Below, piece after piece: positions 27,597-35,573 of a stretch of DNA of 64,000 nt. Each line of letters begins with the position of its first letter. The first letter of the stretch is position 1. This DNA is from Streptomyces alboflavus (GTDB lineage Bacteria > Actinomycetota > Actinomycetes > Streptomycetales > Streptomycetaceae). Both the position numbers and the translations under genes were made by a program. The DNA lies in contig NZ_JNXT01000003.1 of the NCBI RefSeq assembly GCF_000716675.1, positions 336,300 through 400,299 on the forward strand. The letters are read 5' to 3'. The notes under the pieces were generated by a model. It saw only the letters and a program-made list of their open reading frames with translations. It was not told the origin of the DNA and did no database searches.

Positions 27597-29906
27597 CTAG
27601 TTCCGTACGTAGGGCGACTTCGCCGCGGCCTCGGAATTGGGCTCGGGATCGGACTCGGAATCGGAATCGGACTCGGTCCGGGCCTCGGACCCGACGCCGG
27701 TCCCGGCCGACGGCGCCGGCACGGACGTGGTCTCCGGGCCCGCCTCACTGAGGCCGTACCGCCCGTGGAACGTCCGCAGGAAGCCGGGCGCGTACCAGGC
27801 GGAGCGGCCGAGCAGCCGCATCGCGGCGGGCACGAGCACACCGCGCACGGCGACGGCGTCGATGAGGATGGCGAGGCCGCTGCCCAGGCCGAACATCTGC
27901 ATGAAGCTCAGCTTGGCCGTGCCGAAGGCGAGGAAGCTCACCGCCAGCAGGCAGGCCGCCGCGCTCACGATGCGACCCGTGTGCCCGAGGCCGTCGGTCA
28001 CCGCGGTCTCGTTGTCCGCGCCCTGGTCGTGGAGCTCCTTGATCCTGCTGGTGACGAACACCTCGTAGTCCATCGAGAGGCCGAAGGCGATGCAGAACAT
28101 CAGGACCGTCATCGCCAGCTCCATCGGCTGCGCGGTGAAGCCGAGCAGACCGGAGAGGTTGCCGTCCTGGAAGATCCAGGTCATCACGCCGAGGGTCGCC
28201 CCCAGGCTGATCATGTTGAGGACAAGGGCCCGCAGCGGCTGCACGACGCTGCCGGTGAACAGGAACAGCAGGACGAACGTGGTGAGCACGACCAGGCCGA
28301 TGGCGACCGGGAGCAGACCCCCGATGGAGTCCTTGGAGTCGACGAGTTCGGCGTCGACGCCGCCCACCAGGGGGTCGGAACCGGCGGGCGGGGCGAGCGT
28401 CCGGACGTCCTTGACGAGACTCTGGGCCGCGTCCGACTTCGGTTCCAGGTCGCTCACCACGGTGATCCGCTGCGCGTCGGCGCGGCTGAGGGAGCCGTTG
28501 CCGGGGCTGTCCGCCTTGGCCTGTCCGTCGGCGTACGTTGCCGTGCCGGTCTCGACGCGGGCGACACCGTCGAGACCGGAAAGATCGGTCGCGTACGTCG
28601 CCAGCGCGCCCTTGGCCACGGGCCGGTCGATGACGATGTGCAGGGCCGCGTCGTCGTTGCCGTCGAAGTTCTCCCGCAGGGTCGCCGAGACCTGGCGGCT
28701 CTGCGCGTCCTCGGGCAGCACCCGCTCGTCCGGAGTTCCGAAGGTGATGCCGAGCAGCGGGCTGGCCGCCACCAGCAGGACCGCGAGGACGGGCAGCGCG
28801 GTGAGCGCGGGACGGCGCATGACGGTCCTGGCCAGCCTGCCCCACAGCGGCGCCCGGCCGTCGGCGCGGCGCGCCTTCGGCCACGGCAGCTTCCCGCTGT
28901 TGACCCGGTGCCCGAGGACGGCGAGCAGCGCGGGCATCACGAACAGGGTGCCGAGGGCCGCGACGGCGACGACACCGACTCCGGCGTAGCCGAACGAGCG
29001 CAGGAAGTACTGCGGGAACACCAGGAGCGCGGCGAGCGCGGCCGCGACGGTCGCGGCGGAGAACGCGACGGTGCGGCCCGCCGTGTGCACCGTCCTGCGG
29101 ACGGCGTCGTCCACGCTCGCGCCCGTCGCGAGCTGCTCCCGGAAGCGGCTGATCATCAACAGGGCGTAGTCGATGGCAAGTCCGAGGCCCAGGGCCGTGG
29201 TGAGGTTCGTCGCGGTGTTGGAGACGTCGGTGATGCCCCCGAGGATGCTGAGCTGGGCGAAGGAGCCCGCGATGGCGAAGATGGCGATGGCGAGCGGCAG
29301 CAGGGCGGCGACCACGCTGCCGAAGACGAACAGCAGCAGCACGAGGGTCAGCGGGATGGCGATGGCCTCGGCGAGCAGGAGGTCGTCGACCACCTGGCTC
29401 GCCATGTCGTTGCTGACCGCGGCTCCGCCTCCGGCGCGCACGCTGAGCCCGCCGTCGTGAGCACCGGTGTAGTCGTCGATGACGCTCTTGGAGTTCTTCT
29501 CGAACTCACTGGCGTCGCCCTTCACATGGGCGAGCACCATGGCTTCGCGGCCGTCCTCGGACCGGAGCGTGGGGCTCTTGGTGTCCCAGTACGAGACCAC
29601 GTTCTCCAGATGCTGATCCTTCTTGAGGTCGGCCACCAACGCCCGTCCGTCGTCCCGGGCGGCCGGGGTGTCGACCCGGCCCTTGTCGGCGCGGACCAGC
29701 AGGATCAGGTTCGTCTCGCCGCCGAACTTCTCCTCTATGACCTTCTCGGCCCGGGTGGACTCGGAGGCGGGGTCGTCGAACCCGCCGCCCTTCAGCTTGG
29801 TGAACGCGCCGCTGCCGACGGCACCCATGAGGGCCACAGCCACGACGGCGACGATGAGGATCAGCCGTGAGCGGCGAATCGCCAGTTCGGCCAGGCGGTC
29901 AAACAC
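27597..29906 (-). CDS. MMPL/RND-family exporter
   Basis: A 769-residue membrane protein with the duplicated MMPL architecture: one N-terminal helix, an extracytoplasmic loop (GGFDDPASESTRAEKVIEEKFGG), a block of five or six helices containing GLGLAIDYALLMISRFREQL, a second external loop and a second block with AFGLSMDYEVFVTSRIKEL. The two DY motifs are the family proton-relay sites. The C-terminal tail is a Ser/Asp/Glu-rich cytoplasmic extension made by a hexanucleotide repeat. I prefer the GTG at 29906, which has AAGGAG at ideal distance; an upstream ATG at 29954 is less likely. It is divergent from a TetR gene. MMPL proteins export lipids, siderophores or drugs. Confidence 0.92.
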   Translation of the reverse strand: MFDRLAELAIRRSRLILIVAVVAVALMGAVGSGAFTKLKGGGFDDPASESTRAEKVIEEKFGGETNLILLVRADKGRVDTPAARDDGRALVADLKKDQHLENVVSYWDTKSPTLRSEDGREAMVLAHVKGDASEFEKNSKSVIDDYTGAHDGGLSVRAGGGAAVSNDMASQVVDDLLLAEAIAIPLTLVLLLFVFGSVVAALLPLAIAIFAIAGSFAQLSILGGITDVSNTATNLTTALGLGLAIDYALLMISRFREQLATGASVDDAVRRTVHTAGRTVAFSAATVAAALAALLVFPQYFLRSFGYAGVGVVAVAALGTLFVMPALLAVLGHRVNSGKLPWPKARRADGRAPLWGRLARTVMRRPALTALPVLAVLLVAASPLLGITFGTPDERVLPEDAQSRQVSATLRENFDGNDDAALHIVIDRPVAKGALATYATDLSGLDGVARVETGTATYADGQAKADSPGNGSLSRADAQRITVVSDLEPKSDAAQSLVKDVRTLAPPAGSDPLVGGVDAELVDSKDSIGGLLPVAIGLVVLTTFVLLFLFTGSVVQPLRALVLNMISLGATLGVMTWIFQDGNLSGLLGFTAQPMELAMTVLMFCIAFGLSMDYEVFVTSRIKELHDQGADNETAVTDGLGHTGRIVSAAACLLAVSFLAFGTAKLSFMQMFGLGSGLAILIDAVAVRGVLVPAAMRLLGRSAWYAPGFLRTFHGRYGLSEAGPETTSVPAPSAGTGVGSEARTESDSDSESDPEPNSEAAAKSPYVRN
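27631..27676 (-). repeat. Hexanucleotide microsatellite in the MMPL C-terminal tail
   Basis: Repeating TCGGAA/TCGGAC units encode an alternating Asp/Ser/Glu tail (read as DSDSESDPEP on the coding strand). A 6-base unit stays in frame when copy number changes. Confidence 0.75.
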
Positions 29907-30092
29907 GCGAGGTCTCCTTCGCATAAGTGCGGTAACGCCGACAAGAGTCGACAAAAGCCAACCAAAGAGCCCGGAACGGGCACGGGTGATGAGGGGAGTG
30001 GGGCGGGGCGCCGCGCGCGGGCTCCCCGTCGGTGGCGGCGAGCGGCCTGATGTCGAACCCCTCGCGCCGCAAACGACGTTAGCGAGGACACA

Positions 30093-30117
30093 GAAAATTT
30101 GGCAGTGTTAGATTTTC
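30093..30117. promoter_or_regulatory. Inverted repeat, probable TetR operator for the MMPL exporter
   Basis: GAAAAT (30093-30098) and ATTTTC (30112-30117) flank 13 bases in an AT-rich island of the divergent MMPL/TetR promoter region. It lies 58 bases before the TetR ATG. The arms are short, so this is a candidate only. Confidence 0.4.
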
Positions 30118-30174
30118 CTCACACCTCGCACGTATGTGCTGCCCTGCGAGTGCCCGCCGTCGTACGGTCACCAC

Positions 30175-30930
30175 ATGTCCGCAGACACCCCCGCGGTGAC
30201 CCCGCCCACGCTGCGCCAACGGCGTCGGGCCGCCGCCACCCAGGAGATCCTCGAGGCCGCCGAGGGCCACATCGCCGAGCACGGCCCCCACGCCATGTCC
30301 CTGCGTGCGATAGCCCGCGACCTCGGCATGACCGTGCAGGCGCTCTACCACTACTTCCCGAACCGGGACGCCCTCGTCACGGCCCTCATCGCCAAGGCGT
30401 ACGACGAGGTGGCCGCGGCTGTGCAGGAGGCCGTCGACGCCGCCGGGGACGACGCGGACGTGCCGCGCCTCGTGGTGGCGGCCGAGGGGTACCGTCGCTG
30501 GGCCATCGCCCACCCGGAGAGGTTCCAACTCCTCTACGGGGCGCCCCTGCGCGACTACGCGGCGCCCGCCGAGGGCCCCACCACGCAGGCGGTGCGCCGC
30601 ATGAGCGCGATCTTCCAGGCCGCGATGTTCGACGGCTTCACCTGGGAGCAGCTCGCCGCGGCCGACACCCCCGCGCTCTCGCCCTCGCTCCAGGCGTTCC
30701 TGGGGCACCTGCCTCCGGACGGCATGGGCGACCTGCCGCCCCCGGCGACGTCCCTCCTCCTGAGCGGCTGGGGGCACTTGACGGGCCTGGTCGTCCTGGA
30801 GGTCTTCGGACACACGGGGTTCCTGGGCGAGCACCAGGAGGAGATATTCCGGCTGTCGATGCGGAACATGCTCGCTGATGTGCACCGCCGCATACCGGCG
30901 GCGGAGTCGTGCGCGGAAACAGAGGCATGA
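30175..30930 (+). CDS. TetR-family regulator (WHG-type C-terminus)
   Basis: A 251-residue regulator. The DNA-binding domain reads RRRAAATQEILEAAEGHIAEHGPHAMSLRAIARDLGMTVQALYHYFPNRDALVTALI. The C-terminal ligand domain shares the WAIAHPERFQLLYGAPLRDY pattern with the truncated TetR fragment at 9342. It is divergent from the MMPL exporter across 268 bases and is its probable repressor. I use the ATG at 30175, which fits the start of the conserved region; an ATG at 30136 in the same frame would add 13 unlikely residues. Confidence 0.88.
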   Translation: MSADTPAVTPPTLRQRRRAAATQEILEAAEGHIAEHGPHAMSLRAIARDLGMTVQALYHYFPNRDALVTALIAKAYDEVAAAVQEAVDAAGDDADVPRLVVAAEGYRRWAIAHPERFQLLYGAPLRDYAAPAEGPTTQAVRRMSAIFQAAMFDGFTWEQLAAADTPALSPSLQAFLGHLPPDGMGDLPPPATSLLLSGWGHLTGLVVLEVFGHTGFLGEHQEEIFRLSMRNMLADVHRRIPAAESCAETEA

Positions 30931-31114
30931 CGCCAAACAGAGGCATAGCGCCAACTCGTATTTCCGCGGGCGAAAGTTCCCTTGACGGACCCTAGAAGGG
31001 TGCGTGCGGGGGAGTCCGCCTGTGAGCCCGCATCGAGTGGGACTGGGTCGGCCTGAGGCCCGGGAGTCGCCGCGAGGGTGCGCCTGATTCACCTGCATAA
31101 AGAGGGATATGCGC

Positions 31115-31132
31115 TGTCCCGTCGACGGGACA
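31115..31132. repeat. Perfect 18-base palindrome
   Basis: TGTCCCGTCGACGGGACA reads the same on both strands. It is suited to binding a dimeric regulator and lies about 360 bases upstream of the EspR-like gene. Confidence 0.65.
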
Positions 31133-31257
31133 AGTCCCGCAGAACGGACGTGCCCGCTCCTGAGGGGGTACGCGAGCCGGGGTGCCGTGAAGGGGCAGGC
31201 GGCGAGCGCCGCGCGGAATCGTCGGCAGGCGCGTGGGTCACCCGTCGGCGCTTCGGT

Positions 31258-31305
31258 GTCGACTCATGTGCGATGGTCTGCCCTTCCCATCTCACACGAG
31301 TCGAC
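31258..31305. repeat. Long inverted repeat
   Basis: GTCGACTCATGTG (31258-31270) and CACACGAGTCGAC (31293-31305) form a 13-base stem with one non-Watson-Crick pair around a 22-base loop. As RNA the odd pair depends on strand and could be a wobble, so either a transcribed hairpin or a protein site is possible. Confidence 0.6.
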
Positions 31306-31374
31306 TCCCCCGATGCCGGGGACTTTAGGCAGCCCCGATCGTGGGTGTCAACTGGCATAGGATGCAAGGCAGTT

Positions 31375-31422
31375 CAGGATCCACATGAGTCAGGATCCAC
31401 GTGAGTCGGGATCCCCATGAGC
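31375..31422 (+). repeat. 16-base direct tandem repeat, three units
   Basis: CAGGATCCACATGAGT, CAGGATCCACGTGAGT and CGGGATCCCCATGAGC are adjacent at 31375-31390, 31391-31406 and 31407-31422. They end 54 bases before the EspR-like start codon, a typical place for regulator binding near a promoter. Confidence 0.75.
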
Positions 31423-31475
31423 GGGACCCACAGGAGCAGAGGCCGTTCCAGGCCCGACGGGATGGAGGCGTGGCC

Positions 31476-31970
31476 GTGACCGGTGCACCCGATGCGGCAG
31501 GCACGTTGGCGGCCAAGCTCGACCACCTCTTCGCCTCGGTCGTACCGGCGGGCCGGGCCCCCTACAGCTCGGAGGAGGTCGCGCGTGCCATCACGGCCGA
31601 GGGCGTCCCGATCTCCGGGAGCTACATCTGGCTGCTGCGCAGAGGCCAACGCGACAACCCGACCCTGCGTCATATCGAGGGACTGGCACGCTTCTTCGGC
31701 GTTCCGCCCGCCTACTTCTTCGACGACGACGTGTCCCGGAAGGTCGAGGCCGACCTCAAGCTCCTCAACGCCCTGCGGGACGCCCAGGTGCAGCAGGTTG
31801 CTCTGCGTACCGTGGGGCTGTCCCCGCAGACGCTCAGCTCGATCAACGAGGTGATCGAGCGGGTGCGGGAACTCGAAGGACTCCCGCGCGACCCGGACCC
31901 GGAGCAGCCACCGGCACCGCAGGAGCCGCCACGGGACACCACGGCGCCGCAGGACACCTCGGAGTCCTGA
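31476..31970 (+). CDS. EspR-like XRE-family DNA-binding protein
   Basis: A 164-residue protein resembling the mycobacterial nucleoid-associated regulator EspR across its length: LAAKLDHLFASVVPAGRAPYSSEEVARAITAEGV, then SGSYIWLLRRGQRDNPT, then LARFFGVPPAYFFDDD, and a C-terminal helical dimerisation region ending in ERVRELEG. A Pro/Asp-rich tail follows. The GTG at 31476 has GGAGG at the right distance; a GTG six bases upstream is in frame. It is the first gene of a cassette with an ImmA/IrrE peptidase and a multi-helix membrane protein. EspR binds DNA as a dimer of dimers; this homologue may regulate its own operon through the upstream repeats. Confidence 0.88.
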   Translation: MTGAPDAAGTLAAKLDHLFASVVPAGRAPYSSEEVARAITAEGVPISGSYIWLLRRGQRDNPTLRHIEGLARFFGVPPAYFFDDDVSRKVEADLKLLNALRDAQVQQVALRTVGLSPQTLSSINEVIERVRELEGLPRDPDPEQPPAPQEPPRDTTAPQDTSES

Positions 31971-32015
31971 CAGCGGCGCCACCGCGGACTTCCATCGAAT
32001 CGGGGGAAAGCAACG

Positions 32016-32546
32016 TTGAGCTCACGAGCGCTGAACCGCCGATGCCGCGCTCTCGTCCGCGGCCTCGCCCTCACCGGCCCGCTGACGATCCAGGATCTCT
32101 GTGACCGCGTGTCCCACCGCACCGGCCGCCCGATCCGCCTCGCACCGGTCGCCCTGCCACCGGGCGGGCCCTACGGCCTGTGGGTCGCGGCAGCAGGCAC
32201 CGACTACGTCTTCTACGAGCAGGAGACCAGCGCGCTGCACCAGGAGCACATCATCGCCCACGAACTGGGCCATGTGCTGTGCGACCACCAGCCCAGCGGC
32301 GAGGCCTGCCACGAGGCCTCCCGCGCGGTCCTGCCCACCCTGGATCCCGGGATGGTGCGGCGCGTGCTCCAGCGCTCGCACTGCGGCAGCGTGGAGGAAC
32401 AGGAGGCCGAGGTGATCGCCTCCCTCATCCTCCAGGAAGTCCACCGCGGGACCCGGGAACCCACCTGGACGGTGCCCTCCGGCGCCGCCGACGTCATCGA
32501 GCGCCTCGACCGCTCGCTGCGGCACGCCCCCGACGAGCCGCGGTGA
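32016..32546 (+). CDS. ImmA/IrrE-family metallopeptidase
   Basis: A 176-residue cytoplasmic protein with the zinc peptidase motif HELGH at residues 82-86 (AHELGHVLCDH) in the IrrE/ImmA context (YVFYEQETSALHQEHIIAHELGH). Such enzymes cleave a partner XRE repressor, as ImmA does with ImmR and IrrE with DdrO. A later EEQEAEVIASLILQE segment supplies the likely third zinc ligand. The TTG at 32016 has GGGGGAAAG upstream. It lies 45 bases after the EspR-like gene and its stop overlaps the start of the membrane protein (GTGA). The natural reading is that it cleaves or modifies the EspR-like protein, but this is inference. Confidence 0.85.
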   Translation: MSSRALNRRCRALVRGLALTGPLTIQDLCDRVSHRTGRPIRLAPVALPPGGPYGLWVAAAGTDYVFYEQETSALHQEHIIAHELGHVLCDHQPSGEACHEASRAVLPTLDPGMVRRVLQRSHCGSVEEQEAEVIASLILQEVHRGTREPTWTVPSGAADVIERLDRSLRHAPDEPR

Positions 32547-33757
32547 ACGCGTACGCGCTCCACTCGGCGGGCGCCACCGCCGCCTGGCTCGCGTTCGGCT
32601 ACAAGCTCACCGCACTGCGCAAGGCCCCCCGCGACTACGCACTGGTCGCCCTGTGCGGCACGCTGCTGTTCTCGGCCATCGCCTACACCGTCGCCCACCC
32701 CCGGGTGTACGTCCCCGTCGACCGGCTCCTCGGCTTCCCCAACGCCGCGGCCCTGGTCGCGATGAGCTGCGTCGTGCTCGGCCTGGCCGGCCAGCAGTTC
32801 GTCCTCATCTTCTGGGCCCACCCGCACGGCGCCGCCCGCCACAGGGCCCGGCCCCGCGTGCTCTCCGCCGTGTTCGTCCTGCTCGCGCTCTTCACGCTCT
32901 TCCCGCTGGCCGAGCCGTCCGAGCGGCGCCCGGAGGACTTCGCGCTGCACTACGTGGACAACCCGCCCCTGGCCGTCTTCCTCTCGGTCTACTCCCTGTA
33001 CTTCGTCTGGGGCGAGGTCGCCGTCGCGCGGCTGAGTCACGGCTACGCCAAGATCTCCCACCGCCTGTGGCTGCGGCGCGGCCTGTACCTCGTCGCCCTC
33101 GGCTCCTGGCTGACCCTCTCCGTCAGCCTGAGCCGCGCCGTCGGCATCGCCCTGGCGGCCCTGTCGCTGGACCCGGACGCGATGGAGCCCGCCCTGCACG
33201 TGCTCGGGAACCTCGGAGCGCTGATCGTGTACGTCGGCTGGACCCTGCCCGGCTGGGGTCCCGTCCTCGGCGCCCCCGGCCGACACCTGCGCGCCCGGCG
33301 CCAGTACCGACGGCTACGCCCCTTGCGCAACGCGCTGCACGAGCTCGCCCCCACCATCGAACTGCCCGCCTGCGCCGACGGGTTCTGGCGCCGGCTGCGC
33401 CCCTCTTGGCTGGAGTTCCAGGTCTACCGCCAAGTCATCGAGATCCGCGACTGCCAGCTGGCGCTGCGCCCGTACGCCGACCCAGGCGCCGTCCGCGTCG
33501 CCGGAGAGCTGGGCCGCGCGGCCGGACTCGGCGCCCGCCAGGTCCTGGCGGTGCAGGAGGCGACCCGGCTCGCCTCCATGGTCCGATCCTGCCGCCGGCA
33601 CACAGTTCCCGATCACCAGGGCGCGCCGCCCACCGCCACGGGCCCCGAGGGCTCCGGGCTCGCCGACGAGATCGACTGGCTGGTCACGGTGGCGGAGGCC
33701 ATGGAGCGCAGCCCTCAGGTCGCCGCAGCCCTGGCCCGGGGCGACGTCACGCGGTGA
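32543..33757 (+). CDS. Seven-helix membrane protein, MAB_1171c-like
   Basis: A 404-residue protein. The first 260 residues form about seven hydrophobic helices and the C-terminal 140 residues are cytoplasmic and helical (HELAPTIELPACADGFWRRLRPSWLEFQVYRQVIEIRD). This arrangement matches proteins annotated as the MAB_1171c family that recur next to ImmA/IrrE and XRE genes in actinobacteria. The GTG overlaps the ImmA stop (GTGA at 32543-32546), giving translational coupling. It is called a putative transporter elsewhere, but a sensory or signalling role is equally possible. The 3' end overlaps the convergent reductase gene by 11 bases. Confidence 0.75.
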   Translation: MNAYALHSAGATAAWLAFGYKLTALRKAPRDYALVALCGTLLFSAIAYTVAHPRVYVPVDRLLGFPNAAALVAMSCVVLGLAGQQFVLIFWAHPHGAARHRARPRVLSAVFVLLALFTLFPLAEPSERRPEDFALHYVDNPPLAVFLSVYSLYFVWGEVAVARLSHGYAKISHRLWLRRGLYLVALGSWLTLSVSLSRAVGIALAALSLDPDAMEPALHVLGNLGALIVYVGWTLPGWGPVLGAPGRHLRARRQYRRLRPLRNALHELAPTIELPACADGFWRRLRPSWLEFQVYRQVIEIRDCQLALRPYADPGAVRVAGELGRAAGLGARQVLAVQEATRLASMVRSCRRHTVPDHQGAPPTATGPEGSGLADEIDWLVTVAEAMERSPQVAAALARGDVTR

Positions 33758-34352
33758 CGTCGAGCGGCGGGCGCTCGAGCACGCGAGGCTTGTACTCGAC
33801 CAGCTGGATCCGTCCGTCGAACGTGCGGTGCTCGGTCATGTCGAGGGCGACGTCCGGATAGCCGTCGTAGATGCGTTCCTCACCGGTGGCACCGGTGATC
33901 ACCGGGAACATGACGACCCGGAAGCGGTCGACGAGTCCGGCCCTCAGCAGGGACCGGGACAGGGCGAGGCTGCCGATCGTGCTGAGGAGCCCCGAGCCGT
34001 TCGCCTTCATGGCGCGGACGGCCTCGACGGCGTCGTCGCGGACGAGCGTGGAGTTGGCCCACGTCAGGGGCTCCTCGAGGGAGGAGGAGAACACGACCTT
34101 GGGCGCCTGTGTGAGCTCGTCGACGGACGCCTCTTCCTCGGGCCTGAACTCGTCCTGTCCGTCCGGGACCTCGCCTGCGGCGAAGCCCGACATCAGGCGG
34201 TAGGTGTTCGCTCCCATCAGATAGGTGACCTCGGGCTGCTCACCGAGCCACGCGAGGTACTCCGGACCCTCGAGGCCCCAGAACCCGGGCCATCCCTTTC
34301 CCGACGCGTGGCCGTCGAGGGAGGTGATGAAGTCGACGAGAAGCTCCGACAT
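33747..34352 (-). CDS. RibD C-terminal/dihydrofolate reductase-like protein
   Basis: A 201-residue protein of the RibD_C/DHFR-like fold. The pattern LLVDFITSLDGHASG at the start, YLMGANTYRLMSGF, KVVFSSSLEEPLTWANSTLV, GLLSTIGSLALSRSLLRAGLVDRFRVVMFPVITGATGEERIY is typical of the single-domain reductases widespread in actinobacteria. They probably use NADPH, but the substrates are not known. It stands alone and converges on the 7TM gene with an 11-base overlap. Confidence 0.88.
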   Translation of the reverse strand: MSELLVDFITSLDGHASGKGWPGFWGLEGPEYLAWLGEQPEVTYLMGANTYRLMSGFAAGEVPDGQDEFRPEEEASVDELTQAPKVVFSSSLEEPLTWANSTLVRDDAVEAVRAMKANGSGLLSTIGSLALSRSLLRAGLVDRFRVVMFPVITGATGEERIYDGYPDVALDMTEHRTFDGRIQLVEYKPRVLERPPLDVTA

Positions 34353-34527
34353 GGCGATGTCCTTTCCTGGGTGTCACGAGCTTGGACGGTCCGGGAGCCA
34401 CAAACTCATCGGCCGCGCCGTACCGCGGCGCCGACTCGATAGTGTGACCGGCGCCAGCTCTTGCGCCCCCGCGGCACCCCGATGCGTACGCTACGAGCGT
34501 TTGGCCGTCCTGCGAGGAGAGCTGCGG

Positions 34528-35334
34528 ATGACTGAGAACCCGTCTGTGCCCGCGCCGCGCCGGGACATGGCGATGCACAACGACTGGTGGGCCACGGGCT
34601 GGGAACACGTCCTGCCCCGCCAGGGCTTCCCGCTGACGATGCTGATCTCGACCGCGAGCCAGCCCGGCTTCACCGGCTCTCTGGACGACGTCCTGCAAGA
34701 GGTCCTCGACGGCCACTGGGACATGATCGGCGGCGACCTCGACGGCGCGCTCACGTTCTCGTGGCCCGATACGGAGTGGGACTACGAGGAGGCGCCGGAG
34801 GGACGCGAAGCCTTCGAGGCGAACCACTGGCAGAACTTCGGCGCCATGCTCAGGTCGGCCGGCTTCCCGGTGCCCACGACCGTGCGGGACCTGTCCGAGC
34901 TCTACCTGACGTGGGGCATCGCAAGCCGCGAGGAGACGCCGGACGGCCTCCGGTGGTCGATGCCCGCCGTCCTGCCACTGCCAAGTGACCTGCTGCCCCT
35001 GGACGCCGAACTCACCGAGCGACTCGACCGGATGCGGTGGTCGGCACGCACCGGGCCACTCGTCGACCAACTCATCAGCCACCTTGCCGACGACCTGGGC
35101 GAACCGGAGGAGATCCTCACCTCCCTGGACCGCCTGGCAGCCGCGACCGGCAAGGACGCCGACGACGTCCGCCTCGCCCTGACGGAACTCGTGGAGTCCG
35201 GCGACGCCCGGGTGCGGCGCGGAGAGGAACCGGCCGACACGGAGCGGCTGGAGGCACACCGGCGATTCCGCCTCCTCATGGACTGGGACCACCTCTACCG
35301 GACCCGGACGGAGCTGAGCATCGACGAGACGTGA
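34528..35334 (+). CDS. Hypothetical protein, acidic, cytoplasmic
   Basis: A 268-residue protein that I do not recognise with certainty. It is acidic and Trp-rich in its first half (HNDWWATGWEHVLPRQGFPLTMLI, later FSWPDTEWDYEEAPEG) and helical in its second half, with a region resembling a small winged helix (LISHLADDLGEPEEILTSLDRLAAATGKDADDVRLALTELVESGDARVRRG). No signal peptide or membrane segment is present. The ATG has GAGGAGAG upstream at suitable distance. Its stop overlaps the start of a truncated kinase gene (GTGA), suggesting that the two were once an operon. Confidence 0.75.
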   Translation: MTENPSVPAPRRDMAMHNDWWATGWEHVLPRQGFPLTMLISTASQPGFTGSLDDVLQEVLDGHWDMIGGDLDGALTFSWPDTEWDYEEAPEGREAFEANHWQNFGAMLRSAGFPVPTTVRDLSELYLTWGIASREETPDGLRWSMPAVLPLPSDLLPLDAELTERLDRMRWSARTGPLVDQLISHLADDLGEPEEILTSLDRLAAATGKDADDVRLALTELVESGDARVRRGEEPADTERLEAHRRFRLLMDWDHLYRTRTELSIDET

Positions 35335-35504
35335 CCCGGAGCGACCCGCAGAGGGCCGGGACCGAGGACACACGCCTGATCATGCTCCGGGGCAACAGCG
35401 CCTCGGGGAAGTCGTCCGTCGCGTCCGGCCTGCGCGAGCAGTTCGGACGCAACCTCGCGATCGTCTGCCTTCCCGTCGTTCGGCCCGTGTTCGATCCCTC
35501 CTGA
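35331..35504 (+). pseudogene. 5' remnant of a P-loop kinase/zeta-like ATPase gene
   Basis: The frame starts at the GTG at 35331, overlapping the previous stop, and encodes a clean Walker A segment, IMLRGNSASGKSSVASGL, at residues about 17-34. After FGRNLAIV the family pattern, which should continue for another 130-150 residues, stops and the frame ends at 35504 after eleven unrelated residues. So only the first 45 or so residues of an AAA/zeta-type kinase are left. The break is near 35467. The remaining 57-residue peptide is unlikely to be active. Confidence 0.65.
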
Positions 35505-35573
35505 CGTATGGCAGGGCGAGGCGTGCACCGCCAGGCTGTGCGGAGGCCTGGCGAGACGGTGTCGGGGGTTTGC

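Larger units (their letters stand above)
30931..31475. other. 545-base non-coding region with dense repeats, upstream of the EspR-like operon
   Basis: No plausible gene is found here. Short ORFs on both strands lack ribosome binding sites and family resemblance. The region instead holds a perfect 18-base palindrome (31115-31132), a long inverted repeat (31258-31305) and a 16-base tandem triplet (31375-31422), all upstream of the XRE/ImmA/7TM operon. It could be a complex promoter or encode a structured RNA. Confidence 0.5.

Noticed and set aside
27282..29870. Long open frame on the plus strand (862 codons) opposite the MMPL exporter
   Set aside because: It is the antisense frame of a clear membrane protein in GC-rich DNA; its product is His/Arg/Gly-rich without domains.
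31078..31404. Possible 108-residue gene in the 30931-31475 region, and a minus-strand ORF overlapping it
   Set aside because: No ribosome binding site, no family resemblance, and both would cover the palindrome and inverted repeat.
31476..32546. ImmA-type peptidase as evidence of an integrative element
   Set aside because: No integrase, excisionase, relaxase or attachment-site duplication is visible nearby; the EspR-like context is chromosomal.
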